Positions 1 through 9,523 are shown, counted from the stretch's first letter. The stretch: 64,000 nucleotides of DNA from Dysgonomonadaceae bacterium zrk40 (GCA_016916535.1 CP070278.1:124001-188000); one strand, 5' to 3'. Made by a program: numbers and translations. The notes: generated by a model from the sequence alone, not told the origin.

Positions 1-1441
1 CGATGATCATCGGTTCACCATCGAGATAGACGCTGAAATGCCCGACGTCGTTATGGGAGTGATGGTTGACCTCCGGATCATTGCTGCCGGCGATTGCGCT
101 CAGCATCAGGCCCGTTCCCGGTCGCTCATCCGAGCGCGCGATCATCATCTGCATATCGGCAAGCCAAACACTTTTTTCGCAGGTCCGGGGCACGGCATTC
201 CGGTTTTCAGGCGTCCAGAACAAAAGCCGGGTCAGATGCACGAGAAACTGCCGGGCATAGTCATTGCGTCCCCGCGCCCTGCCCGGATTGGCAAGCTTGC
301 GCGCCGCCAGCCGGTCGATATCCTCGCTGACGAGGCTTGCAAGCTGCTCCGAACCGATCAGACCGGCATAGCGGCTCAAAAGCCCCTGGTCGAGGTCGAG
401 CTTCAGGCCGCCATCGGCGAAGTTGACGAAGAGGTTCTCGCCGATGTTGAGGGGCAGGATATGCTCCCCGAAATTGCGGAATTTCTCATTTTCCGCTGCG
501 TTCAGGGAGAGGCCGAAACGCTCTTCGACGAGGCTGACAAACCCGGCAAGTCGCCCTGCGCTCACAACCCAGTAGCCGGGCCCCTCGATACAGGCGCCCG
601 ATGGCTCGATCGTGTCGAAGAAGCGCTGCATCGGCACCATGAGTTTCAGCGCAAGACTGACGAGCCGTTGTTCGTCCTCGACCGTATAGCAGGCGGCCAG
701 CAGAAGATTATGCGAACACCACGCCGTCCAGTTGTTGCGCCCGAGATACCAGCCATAAAGCTTGGGTCCTTCTAGCAATTGCAGTGCGCGCCGGTCGATT
801 TCGCCATGAATGCGGTGGTAGAGCGACGGTACCGTTTCCAGCAATGTATGCTTGAGAAGATAGCATGTCTCGGCCAGCGTCGCGGCCGTTTCACAGGCGA
901 ACAGATCGAGATAATCGTCGCCGGGCACCGGCAGGGGATCATCCTCTTTCCAGGGATTGGCCCGCTTGAACATCACCATGTCGTGCTGGCCGGCAAAATT
1001 ATGCGCCGGCACGCACCAGCTCACCTCGCCGAGAATTTCCCAGAGATAGTCGATGATCTTCGCAAGATATGTGCCCTTGGCCGTCAGGCATTCCGCGATG
1101 ACGAGATGCGACAGTTCGTAGCGCCGGCGAAAGTAGCTTTCCTCGTAAAAGGTCCGGTCGCCATTGGTCATGAAATTCATGTACATCGTGCCGGTCAGCG
1201 GATCGATCTCTTCATCCAGAAGCTGGTCGGCAACGGCGATGATGGCCGCAACCGGCATTTTCAAAGCCGGTTCTTCGGCAACGGCCGCCCACCGGTCACG
1301 CGCCTCGATACCGGGAAACGGTTTCCAGTCTTTGTGTTTTTGCAGTCCATCAAGGAGCCGCTCTATTTTCATCGCATCTTTGAACATTTCAATTTCCCGT
1401 TCGGGCACAGGCCGATGACCGCTGAGCGGCCGGCTGGTCAT
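1..1441 (-). CDS. Heparinase II/III-family polysaccharide lyase (3' end outside window)
   Basis: The minus-strand frame is open from the ATG at 1441 to the window edge, giving 480 codons without a stop. Near the visible end it reads VNHHSHNDVGHFSVYLDGEP, which matches the His/Asn-rich active-site core of heparinase II/III and oligo-alginate lyases. The preceding residues are helix-rich with many Trp and Tyr, as expected for the (alpha/alpha) toroid domain. No signal peptide is evident, so a cytoplasmic exo-type lyase acting on imported uronate oligosaccharides is inferred. It starts 19 bases after the ABC ATPase stop and is the distal gene of the sugar-uptake operon. The C-terminal beta-sandwich lies outside the window. 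The substrate (alginate, heparin-like or other uronan) cannot be told from sequence. Confidence 0.8.
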   Translation of the reverse strand, partial: MTSRPLSGHRPVPEREIEMFKDAMKIERLLDGLQKHKDWKPFPGIEARDRWAAVAEEPALKMPVAAIIAVADQLLDEEIDPLTGTMYMNFMTNGDRTFYEESYFRRRYELSHLVIAECLTAKGTYLAKIIDYLWEILGEVSWCVPAHNFAGQHDMVMFKRANPWKEDDPLPVPGDDYLDLFACETAATLAETCYLLKHTLLETVPSLYHRIHGEIDRRALQLLEGPKLYGWYLGRNNWTAWCSHNLLLAACYTVEDEQRLVSLALKLMVPMQRFFDTIEPSGACIEGPGYWVVSAGRLAGFVSLVEERFGLSLNAAENEKFRNFGEHILPLNIGENLFVNFADGGLKLDLDQGLLSRYAGLIGSEQLASLVSEDIDRLAARKLANPGRARGRNDYARQFLVHLTRLLFWTPENRNAVPRTCEKSVWLADMQMMIARSDERPGTGLMLSAIAGSNDPEVNHHSHNDVGHFSVYLDGEPMII

Positions 1442-1460
1442 TTTCGATATGTCTTGCGCT

Positions 1461-2555
1461 TCAGCTGTCTTCGCGGCGGCGGATCCGTTTCCCGCTTTCG
1501 GCATCGAAGACCCGGACCTTGGAGAGGTCGGGGATGATCGTGACCGCCTGTCCCGCTTCCAGCGGACGCTGTTCCTTGAAGGCCGCAGTAAGGCGGTAGC
1601 CGCCCGTATCCGATACGATCACCATGTCCGAGCCGGTGTTCTCGACGGCATGAATGGTGGCGAAAATGCCGCCCTCCCGATGCCCTTCCACAATGCCGAC
1701 ATGTTCCGGGCGAATGCCGTACAGAATAGCCTGCCCCTCGCGGCAATCATGACCCGATCCGAGCGAAAGCAGGGTTCCGTCGACAAGCCGGGCTGACGCC
1801 TCGCCATGACCGCCTTCCACACGCGCCTCGACAAGGTTGATCGACGGCGTACCAAGAAAGCTGGCAACGAAGGTGTTGACCGGATCCTCGTACAGCGTCA
1901 ACGGCGGTCCCGCCTGCTCGATCCTGCCATCGCGCAGCACGACGATCTTCTGACCGAGCGTCATGGCCTCCACCTGGTCATGCGTCACGTAAACGGAGGT
2001 CGTGCCCAGGCGTCGATGCAGATCGGCGATCTCGCCGCGCACCTGTACCCTGAGCTTCGCATCGAGATTGGAGAGTGGTTCGTCGAACAGGAACACCGAC
2101 GGATCGCGTACGATGGCCCGGCCCATCGAAACGCGCTGCCGCTGGCCGCCGGAAAGCGCCTTCGGCAAGCGCTCAAGCAGTGGCTCAAGCTCGAGCATAC
2201 GCGCGGTCTCCTGCACCTTTTCGGCAATCTGCGCCTTCGGCATGCCGGCAAGTTTCAGCGCAAAACCCATATTCTCGGCCACCGTCATCTGCGGATAAAG
2301 GGCATAGGTCTGAAAGACCATGGCGATATCGCGCTGTTTCGGCGGCAGCTCGGTCACGTCGCGCTCGTCGATCCTTATCGCGCCGCTTGTGACGTCTTCG
2401 AGACCAGCGATAATGCGCAGCAACGTCGACTTTCCCGAACCGGAGGGCCCGATCAGAACACAGAACTCGCCATCTTCGATATCAAGCGACACGTCATGGA
2501 TCACGTCGACCGCGCCGAAGGACTTGTTGACATTTTTGAGGCTTACTGAACCCAT
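1461..2555 (-). CDS. Carbohydrate ABC transporter ATPase (UgpC/MsmK/SmoK type)
   Basis: This 364-residue protein is the usual length for sugar-importer ATPases with a C-terminal regulatory domain. Walker A (GPSGSGKST) is at residues 36-44, followed by the Q-loop (VFQTYALYP), the signature LSGGQRQRV, Walker B (VFLFDEPLSNLD) and the H-loop His of VYVTHDQ. The last ~120 residues form a TOBE/OB region (YGIRPEHVGI). It would power the two permeases encoded just upstream and may be shared with other sugar importers, as known for this family. It is the fourth gene of the minus-strand operon, 21 bases after the second permease. Confidence 0.93.
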   Translation of the reverse strand: MGSVSLKNVNKSFGAVDVIHDVSLDIEDGEFCVLIGPSGSGKSTLLRIIAGLEDVTSGAIRIDERDVTELPPKQRDIAMVFQTYALYPQMTVAENMGFALKLAGMPKAQIAEKVQETARMLELEPLLERLPKALSGGQRQRVSMGRAIVRDPSVFLFDEPLSNLDAKLRVQVRGEIADLHRRLGTTSVYVTHDQVEAMTLGQKIVVLRDGRIEQAGPPLTLYEDPVNTFVASFLGTPSINLVEARVEGGHGEASARLVDGTLLSLGSGHDCREGQAILYGIRPEHVGIVEGHREGGIFATIHAVENTGSDMVIVSDTGGYRLTAAFKEQRPLEAGQAVTIIPDLSKVRVFDAESGKRIRRREDS

Positions 2556-2576
2556 TTTTTCACCTGAACCTTTCGC

Positions 2577-3416
2577 TTAGCCCTTGACCGCGCCGGACAT
2601 CAGCCCGCGATTGAACTGTTTTTGAAGCAGGAGATAGACAATGATGCAGGGCACCGTGGCGATGACGGTAACGGCGATAAAGATGTTCTGCTGCATGATC
2701 TCGTCGACGCGCAGCGAGCGCAGGACAACGGGCAGCGTATAGAGATTGCGGTCGTCGACAGCAATCAGCGGCAGAAGATACTGGTCCCAGATCATCAGGA
2801 AGCCGAAGATGGTTGCCGTGCCCAGCGCCGGCTTGACGAGCGGCAAAACCACGCGCCAGAAAATCTGCAGCTCATTGGCGCCATCGACCCGTGCCGCATC
2901 TTCAAGATCGCGCGGAATCGCTTTCATGAACTCCGTCAACAGGAACACCGAGAATGCCCAGCCAACCACCGGCAGGATCATCGCCGCATAGGTGTTGTAG
3001 ATGGACGTATGCAGGATCGGCAGTTTTGCATGCAGGATCAGGTAGAGCGGGATCGCGATCACTTCATCCGGCAGCATCATCGTCGACAGGATCGCAAGGC
3101 TGACGATGACGGCACCCCGAAACTTCTTGCGGGCGAGCGCATAGGCGGCGAGAGCACTGACCAGCGTCTGCAGTGCCGTCGCGATGACAACGACGAACAT
3201 GGAGTTGAAGAGGTAGATCCAGACCTTCACTTCCGTCCAGGCGTAGATGAAATGGTCGAGCGTCGGCTGGCTCGGCCAGAGCACCAGCTGTCCGGGCTGA
3301 ACCGTGTTCTTGGTAAAGGCGGTGGCGACAACACCCCAGAACGGGCCGCAAAAGACAATGAGCAACAGGGCATAGACCAGCCCGCGGGCGATACGTTGAG
3401 AGAGCGTCATTTTCAT
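2577..3416 (-). CDS. Carbohydrate ABC transporter permease, MalG-like
   Basis: This 279-residue inner-membrane protein has about six hydrophobic segments. The cytoplasmic EAA loop near residue 190 (EDAARVDGANELQIFWRVVLPL) docks the ATPase in this family. The C-terminus (YLLLQKQFNRGLMSGAVKG) is characteristic of MalG-type sugar permeases. It lies 10 bases downstream of the MalF-like gene and partners with it as a heterodimer. Confidence 0.92.
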   Translation of the reverse strand: MKMTLSQRIARGLVYALLLIVFCGPFWGVVATAFTKNTVQPGQLVLWPSQPTLDHFIYAWTEVKVWIYLFNSMFVVVIATALQTLVSALAAYALARKKFRGAVIVSLAILSTMMLPDEVIAIPLYLILHAKLPILHTSIYNTYAAMILPVVGWAFSVFLLTEFMKAIPRDLEDAARVDGANELQIFWRVVLPLVKPALGTATIFGFLMIWDQYLLPLIAVDDRNLYTLPVVLRSLRVDEIMQQNIFIAVTVIATVPCIIVYLLLQKQFNRGLMSGAVKG

Positions 3417-3426
3417 CAGATCATCC

Positions 3427-4308
3427 TCACGTCCGGTCGATCCGGTTCTTCACGGTGACATGGACGATGGTCAGGGTCACCGTGAAGGCGAACAGCAGGA
3501 AGGATACCGCCGAGGCATATCCGTAATCGAAGCGCTCGAAACCGGTCTTGAAGATACTGGTCATGATCACTTCGGTGGCGCCGGCCGGCCCGCCGCCGGT
3601 TGTGGTGTAGATTTCGGTGAAGACGCGGAAGCCGCGGATGAGCGAAAGCATGATCACCACAGAAAAGGCAGGCACCAGACCGGGGATCGTGACATGCCAG
3701 AGCTTGCGCAGCGGGCTGGCGCCATCGACATCGGCAGCGTCGTAAAGCTCCCGATTGATGCCCGCGAGACCGGCGATGAAGATCACCATGTTGTAGGGCA
3801 CATTTTTCCATATCTGCAGCAGTATGACGATGAACAGCGCCTGATCGGGATCGGACATGAACCCTTGCGGCGCGACGCCGAAGACGCCCAGCATCTGGTT
3901 CACCACCCCGGTTGTCCCCGGATAGAAGAGAATCCGCCAGATTTCGGCGAGAACGGCGATCGAGGTCACCGCCGGGAAGAAAATCGCGGTCCGGATCAGA
4001 CGGATATGGCGGGCCTGCCCCTCCAGAGCCATGGCGACGGCAAAGGCGAGCATGCCGCCGGCAAGCGTGGTCACGACGACATAGATAAGCGTATTGAGCG
4101 TTGCCGCATGCAACGCGCTGTCGGAAAAGGCGCGTTCAAAATTGGCAAGTCCAACCCACTGATCGGCGCCGATGAACTTCACCTTGTAAAAGCTCATGAA
4201 CAGCCCCTTGACGATGGGCACGAACTTGAACCAGGTGAAAACGATCAGCGCCGGAGCCAGAAAAAGCCAGGGAATGATCCAGCTCAGATTTTTGGAACGA
4301 AACCGCAT
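3427..4308 (-). CDS. Carbohydrate ABC transporter permease, MalF-like
   Basis: The product is 293 residues from the ATG at 4308. That start is preferred over an in-frame upstream start at 4407 because a strong GGAGGAGC ribosome-binding site sits just before it and because MRFRSKNLSWIIPWLFLAPAL is a typical start for this family. There are six hydrophobic segments and an EAA loop (LYDAADVDGASPLRKLWHVTIPGL). It forms the transmembrane channel with the MalG-like protein. A strong stem-loop separates it from the binding-protein gene, so lower expression than the binding protein is expected. Confidence 0.92.
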   Translation of the reverse strand: MRFRSKNLSWIIPWLFLAPALIVFTWFKFVPIVKGLFMSFYKVKFIGADQWVGLANFERAFSDSALHAATLNTLIYVVVTTLAGGMLAFAVAMALEGQARHIRLIRTAIFFPAVTSIAVLAEIWRILFYPGTTGVVNQMLGVFGVAPQGFMSDPDQALFIVILLQIWKNVPYNMVIFIAGLAGINRELYDAADVDGASPLRKLWHVTIPGLVPAFSVVIMLSLIRGFRVFTEIYTTTGGGPAGATEVIMTSIFKTGFERFDYGYASAVSFLLFAFTVTLTIVHVTVKNRIDRT

Positions 4309-4421
4309 ATGCTCCTCCGCGGAACGCCAGAAGGCTCTGGCAGGCGCCGGAAACGCCCCGGCACCGAAAGTTGCGAAAATTGAGGGTAATGACGTGCAGC
4401 CGGACATGTTTCACTGGCTGC

Positions 4422-4461
4422 CTGGCGCCGCGCCACGGGAGAGGCAAATGCGCGGCGCCAG
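4422..4461 (-). terminator. Intercistronic stem-loop between sugar-binding protein and permease genes
   Basis: Perfect 12-base arms (CTGGCGCCGCGC at 4422-4433 and its complement at 4450-4461) flank a 16-base loop in the 169-base gap downstream of the binding-protein gene. No U-run follows. It therefore fits a partial terminator or 3'-end mRNA stabiliser, which raises binding-protein output relative to the permeases, better than a full terminator. The structure is seen in the sequence; the role is inferred from many ABC operons. Confidence 0.7.
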
Positions 4462-4477
4462 ACTTGTTGGGCAGACC

Positions 4478-5767
4478 CTACCTGGCGAGGACGCCCTGCT
4501 GGTCGAGTTCGGCGTTGATGACCTCGTCTGTGTTCTCAAGGCCAGCCATGATATCGGAATCGCAGCTTGAAAGCACCTGATTGAGACCCTCGGCTGCGGC
4601 CTGCCGGATCGGTTTCCAGTTGGGCACGCTCGGGAAGTAACGGGCCGACGTGGCATAGAGATCGGCATAGGTTGCCCATGCCGGATCGGGCTGGACCGCC
4701 TTGGTATCCACATTCTTGTTGACCGAAAGGCGCACAATCGCGTTGTCGCCGGTACCGGCGGCCATGCCGGTTTCCTGTCCCTTTTCGGAGATCAGATATT
4801 CGATGAACTGCTTGGCCGCGTCCTCTTGCTCGGTGGTGACCATCACGAAGGCGGCTTCGCCTTCGGCGAGCTCGGCCTGGCCGGCCGGACCGGCGGGCGG
4901 CGCAATGACTTCGAACTTGTCGCGGCCCGGCTCGCGCACGAAAGCCGCGATGTGATAGGGACCGGAGCGATAGATGCCGGCCTGACCCGACGAAAAGACA
5001 GGCGTCGCATCGCCGGTGGTCGACGTGATCGCCGCGGGCTGCGCATAGCCTTCGCAGATCATTTTGCGGGCAAAGCCGACAGCTTCGACGACCTCGGGCG
5101 TTGCCATGGATGAAACATAGCCGTCGCCCTCAGGCTGCAGGAACTGCCCGCCCGCCTGCCAGATCAGATCCGACATGAACCAGGATGCGTATCCGCGCGT
5201 GCTCGAAAGCGGCATCACATAGCCATAGGTGTCATCGGCGCCGTTGCCATCCGGGTCTTCCTCGGTAAAGGCCTTGGCCAGATTGTAGAGATCGTCCCAG
5301 GTTTCCGGCACGTCATAGCCCAGCTTCTCGCGCCAGTCCTTGCGGACGAACACCGCAAAGGCCTGTGCGGAGGTGGGAACGCCATAGTAGTTGCCGTCAG
5401 GCGCGTGCACGCTGTTCCATGCGACATCGTAGAGCTGGTCGCCGCCTGAAATCGACTCGCGATCGATCTGCTTGACGATGCCCATCTCCTGCAACTGGCC
5501 CATCGACGTGGCATCGTTGATGATCAGGTCCGGAAGGCTGCCGCCCGCCGCCGCCCGCGCAAGACGCGTTTCAAAATCGATATTGGCCAGAAACAGATCG
5601 ACATTGATGCCGGTTTCGGCAGTAAAGCCGTCGATGATGCGTTCAATCGTCGGGCGTTCGGCGTCGCCATAGCGCATCCAGACTTCAAGCGTTTCGGCGG
5701 AATAGGCTGTTGTTGCAAGCGTCGTGCCTGCCAGCACCACGGCTGCGAAAGCTCCTGCTTTCCTCAT
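4478..5767 (-). CDS. Extracellular sugar-binding protein of ABC transporter (family 1)
   Basis: The product is 429 residues from the ATG at 5767. That start follows a GAGGAGG ribosome-binding site and begins directly with a Sec signal peptide (MRKAGAFAAVVLAGTTLA..AYSA). The mature part (ETLEVWMRYGDAERPTIERI, then DLIINDAT) has the layout of MalE/UgpB-type family 1 binding proteins. It would capture an oligosaccharide in the periplasm and deliver it to the MalF/MalG-like permeases. It is the first gene of the minus-strand operon, and the LacI regulator is divergent from it. Ligand identity is unknown; the lyase at the operon end suggests a uronate oligosaccharide. Confidence 0.93.
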   Translation of the reverse strand: MRKAGAFAAVVLAGTTLATTAYSAETLEVWMRYGDAERPTIERIIDGFTAETGINVDLFLANIDFETRLARAAAGGSLPDLIINDATSMGQLQEMGIVKQIDRESISGGDQLYDVAWNSVHAPDGNYYGVPTSAQAFAVFVRKDWREKLGYDVPETWDDLYNLAKAFTEEDPDGNGADDTYGYVMPLSSTRGYASWFMSDLIWQAGGQFLQPEGDGYVSSMATPEVVEAVGFARKMICEGYAQPAAITSTTGDATPVFSSGQAGIYRSGPYHIAAFVREPGRDKFEVIAPPAGPAGQAELAEGEAAFVMVTTEQEDAAKQFIEYLISEKGQETGMAAGTGDNAIVRLSVNKNVDTKAVQPDPAWATYADLYATSARYFPSVPNWKPIRQAAAEGLNQVLSSCDSDIMAGLENTDEVINAELDQQGVLAR

Positions 5768-5888
5768 GGGAAACCTCCTCAAAGTTGACTTTTCCCTGCA
5801 CACCTCCCGGATAACGCCTGAAGCTCACCCACGGCAGGGCATGCTCTCCTGAGCATGGACGGACTATACGCACAGATTTTTCGACAAA

Positions 5889-5908
5889 TCAAGAAAACGT
5901 TTAACTAA
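5889..5908. promoter_or_regulatory. Candidate LacI-family operator upstream of the sugar-binding protein gene
   Basis: GAAAACGTTTAAC contains the perfect palindrome AAACGTTT at 5895-5902, about 128 bases upstream of the binding-protein start. LacI/PurR-type regulators bind such CG-centred palindromes. A near-identical copy lies just before the lacI-type gene itself. Confidence 0.6.
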
Positions 5909-6054
5909 AATTTTCTCGTGTTATGAGCGGCACTTAGTGATATATAGAAGGCCATATCGGCCTGACAGGTGAGAATTTACGGCGCCAGAAGGCGCGCCTG
6001 CCCGTCAAAAGCCGCATCGAGACAATCTCATCCCTGGAATGAGCTGATATTATA

Positions 6055-6068
6055 GGAAAGCGTTTACC
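6055..6068. promoter_or_regulatory. Candidate LacI-family operator at the regulator start
   Basis: GGAAAGCGTTTACC ends 4 bases before the ATG at 6073. It matches the other operator candidate in the pattern GAAA(A/G)CGTTTA(A/C)C. Its position suggests autorepression, possibly also by masking the ribosome-binding site. Confidence 0.6.
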
Positions 6069-6072
6069 TCGC

Positions 6073-7077
6073 ATGAGCCGCCAACGAAGACCGACGATAC
6101 GCGATGTGGCAGAACGAGCTGGTGTTTCCATTGCAACCGTTTCCAAATATGTAAACGGGCAGCAATCCTTCTCTCAACCGGTCGAAGACAAGCTGCGCAG
6201 CGCCATCAAGGATCTGAGCTATAGCCAGAACCCGCTTGCACGCTCTATGGTAACCGGACGGACGACGGCGATCGGACTTGCCGTCATGGATATCGCCAAC
6301 CCGCATTATGCCAATGTGGTCAAAGGCGCTAACCGCGTGGCACTGGAAAACGGCTACAATCTCCTCGTCGTCGACATGGAAGAGAGCATTTCAGCGGCCC
6401 GGCCGCTGCTCGAGGCGCTCTCGCCGCGCACCGACGGGCTGATTGTCAGCGCCCGCGTTCCGCAGGATGTCGTTGAATGGTTGGCAGACCTCGACAAGCC
6501 GGTGGCCTTTCTTGGCCAGCCCGAATGCGACGATGTTCTCACGGTCGGCACGGATAGCGTTCAGGTCGCCTCGCTCCTGGCGCAATATCTGGTGCGCCAG
6601 GGCTTCAGAAAGTTCGGCTATGTCGGCTATTCGCGGGCATCATGGAATATCGAACGTCTTCGCGGATTGCGCGACGTTCTGGAACCCGCAGGACTGGACC
6701 TGCAAGTCTTTGACGTTGAGGAACCAACCAGCGAGGCCGGCGAGCGGGCGGCCGCCCGCGCGCTGCTGAACCCGGATCGTCCTGATGTCATCATCGGCTG
6801 CAACGACCTCGTCGCAATCGGCCTGATGAGTGAGGCGCGCGCGCTTGGCTTCAAGGTGCCCGATGACGTGGCCTTTGCCGGCATAGATAATATTCCGACA
6901 AGCCGATACATAACGCCGCCGCTGACCACCGTTGACGTCTGCAGCCAGGCAACGGGTGAGGTCGTCATGAAGCGTATCATGGCGATGATCGAGGACAAGC
7001 CGCAGCCGGAAGGCCTGACACTGGAACCCGCCCTCATCATTCGCGGGTCAACGCAACGGAGTGATGTGACCCGGTAA
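6073..7077 (+). CDS. LacI-family transcriptional regulator
   Basis: This 334-residue protein starts with the classic LacI helix-turn-helix (TIRDVAERAGVSIATVSKYVNG, residues 8-29) and hinge helix. A periplasmic-binding-protein-like sensor domain follows (AIGLAVMDIANPHYANVVKGA at ~80-100, IIGCNDLVAIGLM at ~237). The ending LIIRGSTQ is typical of the family. It is divergent from the sugar ABC operon and most likely represses it until a sugar derivative binds. Confidence 0.93.
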   Translation: MSRQRRPTIRDVAERAGVSIATVSKYVNGQQSFSQPVEDKLRSAIKDLSYSQNPLARSMVTGRTTAIGLAVMDIANPHYANVVKGANRVALENGYNLLVVDMEESISAARPLLEALSPRTDGLIVSARVPQDVVEWLADLDKPVAFLGQPECDDVLTVGTDSVQVASLLAQYLVRQGFRKFGYVGYSRASWNIERLRGLRDVLEPAGLDLQVFDVEEPTSEAGERAAARALLNPDRPDVIIGCNDLVAIGLMSEARALGFKVPDDVAFAGIDNIPTSRYITPPLTTVDVCSQATGEVVMKRIMAMIEDKPQPEGLTLEPALIIRGSTQRSDVTR

Positions 7078-8003
7078 AAACTGAACAGGTGAGATGAGTG
7101 GTTCCCGGCTCCTCGATTCGGCATTATGGCGCCAGCGGAAGCCACGATGGCAAAAGCCCCGATCGCTCGTCTCGGACGGCAGTAGCTCGCGACGCAGGGT
7201 CCGATAATATCGGGATGGTAGTCAGCCCCCTCAGATTGGTTCCTCCGGGCTTTCGGGCGATAGGCAAGCGGACGGATAGACGAAACAGCGCGGGACACGC
7301 CCGTCGACTCCATCCGCATGGCCGTGTCTTTTTCCCTCGTTGGCCTTTGTGCGGCGTGCGATCTCAGCACTTCGGCGACGCGGGCATGGAGAGGCGCTTC
7401 ATTGCAAACTGTCTTTCACGAGCAGGACGGACAGGTAAAAACCCTGGCTGCGCATGTCGAAAAAGCCGTTGGTGAAGTCGAAGAAGTAGAACATGTCGGG
7501 CATCGCTTCCGAGGATGTCCAGAACAACGCGCCATCGCCTTGCCGCGCGGCGTCGTCAGTCGCCTCGTTCAACCCAAGATCGCGCGCCGCGCCGGGCCCC
7601 TGCGCCGGCGTCCCATAGCATGTCCGATCCGCCTCGCGGTAGGCTGAATGGCCCCCAAGTGTTTCCGCAAGACGGATCGATGACATACCCTTGTCGGATT
7701 GCAACAGCCACTACATCGCCTTGAGCCATGCGCTCAAAGGCTGTTTTGTCGAATGCATCGGGGTGTGGGTCGTCACCGTGAACTGGAACCGGCAATCGCC
7801 GCTTGAGCATTGATTAAGACCGCGCAGGATTTTGAACTGCTCTTGTTACCGCCCTGTGTCGCCGGCTCGAAGCATGTTGCGATGACGAATGGCGGGACGA
7901 GGACTGACCAGTCAAGGCCCCCGAAACAAATCCGTTGACAGCATATAGAGCTATTTATATTCTCTTAAATGGGACTATATTACATAATAATGGAGCAGCA
8001 ATC
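7078..8003. other. Long intergenic region with possible gene remnant
   Basis: About 900 bases lie between the LacI gene and the peptide-binding protein gene, with no convincing intact gene. On the minus strand two overlapping open frames (7399-7704 and 7556-7810) may be pieces of one decayed gene. The distal piece ends in LFWTSSEAMPDMFYFFDF..NGFF, which resembles the C-terminal part of DUF1566/FISUMP-like lectin-fold proteins, but only weakly. The last ~80 bases are AT-rich and hold the promoter of the downstream operon. Confidence 0.35.
7983..7995 (+). promoter_or_regulatory. Shared CATAATnATGGAG motif, candidate IclR operator/ribosome-binding region
   Basis: CATAATAATGGAG lies just before the peptide-binding protein gene. 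The motif recurs, with a perfect palindrome (CATAATTATG), before the SelA-like gene at 15872. GGAG doubles as the ribosome-binding site in both places. The IclR gene of this cluster is the likely reader; this is an inference. Confidence 0.45.
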
Positions 8004-9515
8004 ATGAACCGTCTTCTCTCTCAATTGTCATGCGCTTCGGCGCTGGCGCTCGCGATGGCCGTGTCCGGTCACGCCCAGGCGCAAACCGAAGTCGATGTAG
8101 CCATGATCGGCGAACCCGATACGTTCGACCCCATGGTCTCCACCAAGGACGTGGTCAGCATCGTGACCCAGCACTTCGTCGAGACCCTGTTCACCTTCGA
8201 CGACAATTGGGCGACGGTTCCGCTGCTTGCCGCGGCCACGCCGGATGTCAGCGATGACGGGCTGACCTATGTCATTCCGATCCGCGAAGGCGTCACCTTC
8301 CACGACGGTTCCACCATGGATTCGGCTGATGTTGTCGGCTCGCTGGAGCGTTGGCTCAAAGTGGCCTCCCGCGGCAAGAGCGTCGCCGCCTATGTCGACA
8401 GCGTCGAGGCGACCGGCGATTATGAGGTGACCATCAAGCTCAACCAGCCTTACGCGCCGCTTCTTTCCCTGCTCGCATTCTCAAACTCGGCGGCGGTGGT
8501 CTATCCCGAGGAGATCCTCGCCGACCAGATCGACAATGTGGTCGGAACCGGTCCTTACGAGATAGCCGATTATGTGCCGGACCAGTACATCCAGCTTGTC
8601 CGCTTCGATGGCTATACCCAGCCGACAGGCGCGGCCGAACGCAAGCAGATTCCCGATGAAATCCGCTTCGTGCCCGTTGCCGACCCGAATACGCGGGTTG
8701 AGGGCTTGCTTTCCGGCCAGTTCGATTTTGCCGACAGTCTGTCGACGGAATCTTATGGCAGGCTGGAGTCGAGCGACGTCGCCGAGCCATTGCTGCTGGA
8801 GCCCTTCGGCTGGCCGCTGTTCGCGATGAACCACAAGAAGGGCATGATGACCGATATCGAAATCCGCAAAGCCGTCCAGGCCGCCCTGCCCTTCGACGAC
8901 ATGCTGTATGCCGCCTTTGGCGACGAGAAATTCTATCAGGTCGAAGGCGCGATGTACCCGGAAGGCTGGGTCTGGAACAATGACGGCGGCGTCGAACTCT
9001 ATAATCAGAACGATATCAAAGCCGCCGCCGCGCACCTGGAGAAGGCGGGCTATGACGGCACGCCGCTGCGCATCCTGACCTCGCGCCAGTACGAGTTCCA
9101 CTACCAGATGGCCCTGGTCGCGAAGGCCGCACTCGAAGCCGCCGGCTTCAAGGTGCAGATGGATGTCGTGGACTGGGCCACGCTCGCCGAGCGGCGCAAC
9201 AACCCCGATCTGTGGGACATCTACATCACCCACTCCCCGTTCCTGCCCGAGCCGGCGCTGATCTCCAGCTTCTCGGCCGAAGCGCGTGAAGGCTGGAATG
9301 ATCCGGTCAAGAACGAGATCTATGCCCGTTTCACCACCGAGACGGATCCGGAAATCCGCAAGGCCGTGTTCAAGGAACTCCAGACCGAACTTTACGAGAA
9401 TGTCGGCTTCATCAAGATCGGCAACTTCAATGCGCTTCAAGGCAAGTCGAAGACGCTCGAAGGCGTCAGCGCTTCGCCGTGGCCGCAGTTCTGGAATGCC
9501 TCGACGTCCGAATAA
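8004..9515 (+). CDS. Peptide-type ABC transporter substrate-binding protein (SBP family 5)
   Basis: The product is 503 residues from the ATG at 8004, chosen over an upstream in-frame start because it follows GGAG and begins with a Sec signal peptide ending in HAQAQ. The mature start (EVDVAMIGEPDTFDPMVSTKDVVS) and later motifs (LTYVIPIREGVTFHDGSTMDSADVV) are diagnostic of family 5 (DppA/OppA) binding proteins. It would bind a peptide or opine-like amide in the periplasm. It heads the plus-strand operon running to 15069. Confidence 0.93.
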   Translation: MNRLLSQLSCASALALAMAVSGHAQAQTEVDVAMIGEPDTFDPMVSTKDVVSIVTQHFVETLFTFDDNWATVPLLAAATPDVSDDGLTYVIPIREGVTFHDGSTMDSADVVGSLERWLKVASRGKSVAAYVDSVEATGDYEVTIKLNQPYAPLLSLLAFSNSAAVVYPEEILADQIDNVVGTGPYEIADYVPDQYIQLVRFDGYTQPTGAAERKQIPDEIRFVPVADPNTRVEGLLSGQFDFADSLSTESYGRLESSDVAEPLLLEPFGWPLFAMNHKKGMMTDIEIRKAVQAALPFDDMLYAAFGDEKFYQVEGAMYPEGWVWNNDGGVELYNQNDIKAAAAHLEKAGYDGTPLRILTSRQYEFHYQMALVAKAALEAAGFKVQMDVVDWATLAERRNNPDLWDIYITHSPFLPEPALISSFSAEAREGWNDPVKNEIYARFTTETDPEIRKAVFKELQTELYENVGFIKIGNFNALQGKSKTLEGVSASPWPQFWNASTSE

Positions 9516-9523
9516 CGAGGCAT

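Noticed and set aside
38-1537. Two long plus-strand open frames
   Set aside because: They are shadows of the heparinase gene on the minus strand, which carries the family motif and a coupled start; the plus frames have Arg/His-rich antisense composition.
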